This document shows positions 63,101 through 64,000 of a stretch of 64,000 nucleotides of DNA, piece by piece; the first letter of the stretch is position 1, and the number at the start of each line of letters is the position of its first letter. The notes beneath the pieces are model-generated. The model was not told the DNA's origin, did not search any database, and was given only the letters and a program-made list of their open reading frames with translations. Origin of the DNA: Vanilla planifolia (taxonomy: Eukaryota; Streptophyta; Magnoliopsida; Asparagales; Orchidaceae); contig CM043877.1 of assembly GCA_023846275.1 (NCBI GenBank), positions 16,908,607 through 16,972,606 of the forward strand, given 5' to 3'. Both the position numbers and the translations under genes were made by a program.

Positions 63101-63724
63101 TAAATTTTATAATATGATAATATACTTCATATAGTACTATGAAAGAAGAAATAAATGATTAAGGTAAACAAAGATCATACAAATATGACTAGAAACATTG
63201 TATAAGTACGATTAAGTGTAGAAAAATGCATCATCACAAGGGTTTGGACAAGAAGATAAAGTAAGCGAGAGAATTTATAGATTATATAATACAAAAGTAA
63301 AAGATTATATAAATATAATCTAATGAAAAGAAAAATTTAACTAAGTATAATTGATGTAAAGTAGATTTAGACTTTTACTAATATTTAATTTGAAATCTAT
63401 AATATTAGAGATATTCAATAGATTATTAAGAAATATAAAAAGATACTATATACTAATTAGGGTTAGGTGATTTACATGATATTTTAAAACTACTTAAAGA
63501 TTGGTATTTCAAAATTATAGTGTAGATTATTAAGTTGAATAGGTAGCACCCTTAAACATTAAACATAAAATTCTATAAATTAATTTTTATCACATCTAAT
63601 TTTATATATATAAAATAGAGAATTTAAGACAAACTATATATAGAATACTTTAATAGAAATAAATAACTCTAACTTTAGGCTACTATTTAGAAAATAAAAA
63701 TTACTAAAAGAGTATACTTTTTTA
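57151..63724. other. AT-rich intergenic DNA, no gene recognised
   Basis: Long AT-rich stretch. Frames at 57350-57562 (+) and 59697-59909 (-) are short and hydrophobic by composition. A mildly GC-richer patch at 57730-57960 and one at 58620-58740 show no motif. At 61060-61360 phrases with GATCAAACGAT- and TGGATGATCA-like words recur, again LTR-like. Nothing can be named. Confidence 0.55.
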
Positions 63725-64000
63725 TGATGACATGGGTGTTGATAGAAGCAAGAATTTGTTTGGTTATCAACCCTCTTGATGGAAAGTCTCTCACATTTAA
63801 TACTTGTCTCTCATAAAGTTTTGGTTGCCAGCTCTCCTAATAGAAGATTTCTCACCTTTGATCTTTGTCTCCTACAAAACAATTTGAATCTCTCTAACAA
63901 GAGTTAGGAATACATACTTTGCTTATAAAAGTAAAAGCACACAAATAAAAAAAATTCATAATCTTTATCTTCAATATGGTAAACATTCCTATTTATAAAG
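63725..64000 (-). repeat. LTR-like sequence, copy in - orientation, cut by window end
   Basis: Reverse-complement partner of about 56866-57150. On the - strand it reads from CTTTATAAATAGGAATG at the window end, through AGATAAAGATTATGAA and GAGACAAAGATCAAAGGTGAG, to CTATCAACACC near 63740. The rest of the repeat lies outside the window. Confidence 0.55.

Noticed and set aside
1..64000. CRISPR array, bacterial operon, phage or plasmid functions
   Set aside because: Spliced plant genes and plant TE families show that this is nuclear plant DNA. No direct repeats with regular spacers were seen.
1..64000. tRNA, rRNA or snoRNA genes
   Set aside because: I saw no convincing tRNA boxes or rRNA sequence on reading; a covariance-model scan would be needed to exclude small ones.

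Overview
This is a plant nuclear window, almost certainly from a flowering plant. It carries two ordinary split plant genes with GT-AG introns: a plastid RbcX chaperone and a plant-type cellulose synthase. These sit in very AT-rich sequence filled with decayed LTR retrotransposons and a plant L1-type LINE. The GC-rich first RBCX2 exon and the style of the repeats make me lean towards a monocot, but that is a weak inference.

Layout. 1-2.8 kb: AT-rich, no gene. 2.8-16.4 kb: an old Sire-like Ty1/copia element (+ strand) with a 5'-truncated left LTR, gag remnants and a longer right LTR. A 6.5-kb LINE (- strand, 4170-10667) sits inside its gag region and is flanked by a perfect 13-bp target-site duplication. 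The LINE carries broken ORF1 and ORF2 (endonuclease, reverse transcriptase, RNase H) and a 13-bp tandem array at its 5' end. 16.4-31.4 kb: gene-free repeat ground. It includes a possible LTR near 20 kb, a diverged direct-repeat pair (22.3-23.0 and 30.7-31.4), two adjacent foldbacks (23.0-23.9 and 23.9-26.0), a Ty3/gypsy integrase present in both orientations, and a possible gag fragment.

31.4-34.8 kb: RBCX2 (+), five exons, 198 aa, frame intact. 35.4-46.8 kb: a CESA3-clade cellulose synthase (-), 14 exons. My exon model gives 3222 coding bases (1073 aa) with every junction in frame and all catalytic motifs present. Its intron 12 is 3.9 kb and holds a decayed copia pol in antisense. The two genes are convergent, with 514 bp between stop codons.

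47-64 kb: mostly AT-rich DNA with no convincing gene. It holds a possible orphan first exon (about 51.4-51.7 kb), a 5'-truncated second copy of the same LINE (53.1-53.4 kb), a possible broken exon (54.85-55.2 kb), and two LTR-like copies in opposite orientation (56.9 kb and the window end).

The two genes have unrelated jobs: Rubisco assembly in the plastid, and primary-wall cellulose synthesis at the plasma membrane. I see no new gene system. The least routine structures are the gypsy integrase hairpin around a perfect 60-bp palindrome, the LINE's 5' 13-bp array, and the copia fossil inside the CESA intron.
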